Positions 23,388-23,657 of a stretch of DNA of 23,657 nt are shown one piece after another. The notes beneath the pieces were generated by a model. It was not told the origin of the DNA and searched no databases. It worked only from the letters and a program-made list of their open reading frames with translations. This DNA is from Desulfatitalea sp. (lineage in GTDB: Bacteria > Desulfobacterota > Desulfobacteria > Desulfobacterales > Desulfosarcinaceae): contig JAGTVD010000330.1 in NCBI GenBank assembly GCA_018224505.1, forward strand, positions 1 through 23,657, given 5' to 3'. Both the position numbers and the translations under genes were made by a program. Positions within the stretch are counted from its first letter, which is position 1; every line of letters starts with the position of its first letter.

Positions 23388-23657
23388 CTATGCTTCCGTG
23401 AAATCGGTGGGCGGTGATTTGAGCAACGGCCGGAAGCGTCCCTTGTCGTTGGCTTTCGTGTAGGCATCTTCGGCGCTGATTCTGCCCTTGTTGAACAGCT
23501 CCATAATCGCATCGTCCAGCAACTGCATCCCATACTTCTTGCCGGTCTGGATCATGGAAGGAATCTGGTGGGATTTGGCTTCGCGGATCAGGTTGCGCAC
23601 CGCCGGCGTGGCAATCAGAATCTCGAGGGCCGGGACGCGTCCCTTTTTATCGATGCG
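23388..23657 (-). CDS. pilT: PilT-type twitching motility ATPase (C-terminal 89 residues)
   Basis: The frame enters from the right edge and ends with TAG at 23388. The visible part reads RIDKKGRVPALEILIATPAV, then VRNLIREAKSHQIPSMIQTG, then GMQLLDDAIMELFNKGRISAEDAY, the standard PilT C-terminal domain including the AIRNLIRE-like helix needed for retraction. The Walker boxes lie outside the window. It is a different protein from its downstream neighbour, and the C-terminus is closer to classical PilT. It is the upstream member of the pilus cluster seen here. Confidence 0.92.
   Translation of the reverse strand, partial: RIDKKGRVPALEILIATPAVRNLIREAKSHQIPSMIQTGKKYGMQLLDDAIMELFNKGRISAEDAYTKANDKGRFRPLLKSPPTDFTEA

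Noticed and set aside
1..23657. CRISPR arrays, transposases, phage genes, riboswitches, toxin-antitoxin pairs
   Set aside because: Looked for on both strands; nothing with the needed repeats, motifs or domains was seen.

Overview
The window is a densely packed, roughly 60% GC chromosomal segment made almost entirely of core genes. The best match is a deltaproteobacterium (Desulfobacterota, probably a sulfate-reducer lineage such as Desulfobacteria). The reasons are the gene order ispE / tRNA-Gln / prs / rplY / pth, a CarD regulator, a membrane pyrophosphatase of the K+-independent H+-pumping type, and the tilS-ftsH-folP-coaX string. The family-level placement is inference. I see no phage, IS transposase, CRISPR array or defence genes.

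Layout. (1) 1-456, minus: start of a lipoprotein carboxylesterase cut by the window edge, followed by a gene-free 344-nt spacer. (2) 801-2289, minus: rluD overlapping the end of carD, which has its own near-consensus promoter just after the hppA terminator. (3) 2492-8158, minus: a long co-directional run, DUF1844 protein - ispE - tRNA-Gln - prs - rplY - pth - hppA, ending in a strong intrinsic terminator. It joins isoprenoid precursor synthesis, PRPP supply, translation upkeep and pyrophosphate-driven ion pumping. (4) 8182-8322: an imperfect inverted-repeat element of about 141 nt between serA and the DUF1844 gene. (5) serA (minus) diverges from an acyl-CoA synthetase (plus), which converges on grpE-dnaK (minus) across a hairpin terminator. 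(6) About 14876-15130, minus: the SRP RNA gene, which reads as the long Alu-domain type with a near-perfect promoter. (7) 15213-20481, plus: tilS - ftsH - folP - coaX, closed by a terminator. (8) 20556-23657, minus: a type IV pilus retraction cluster with the end of a PilT ATPase, a second complete PilT/PilU-like ATPase, a zinc-ribbon protein with a degenerate receiver domain, and a translationally coupled metallo-beta-lactamase-fold hydrolase.

Most of the window is ordinary housekeeping DNA. The parts most worth a second look are the pilus-linked zinc-ribbon/pseudo-receiver protein (Asn where the phosphoacceptor Asp should be) with its coupled hydrolase, the large palindromic intergenic element, and the long SRP RNA. 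Several starts were moved inward from the longest open frame on the basis of ribosome-binding sites, promoters or family N-termini (carD, hppA, prs, dnaK, ftsH, the acyl-CoA synthetase, the second pilT-like gene). At least two strongly supported starts are TTG (rplY, ftsH).
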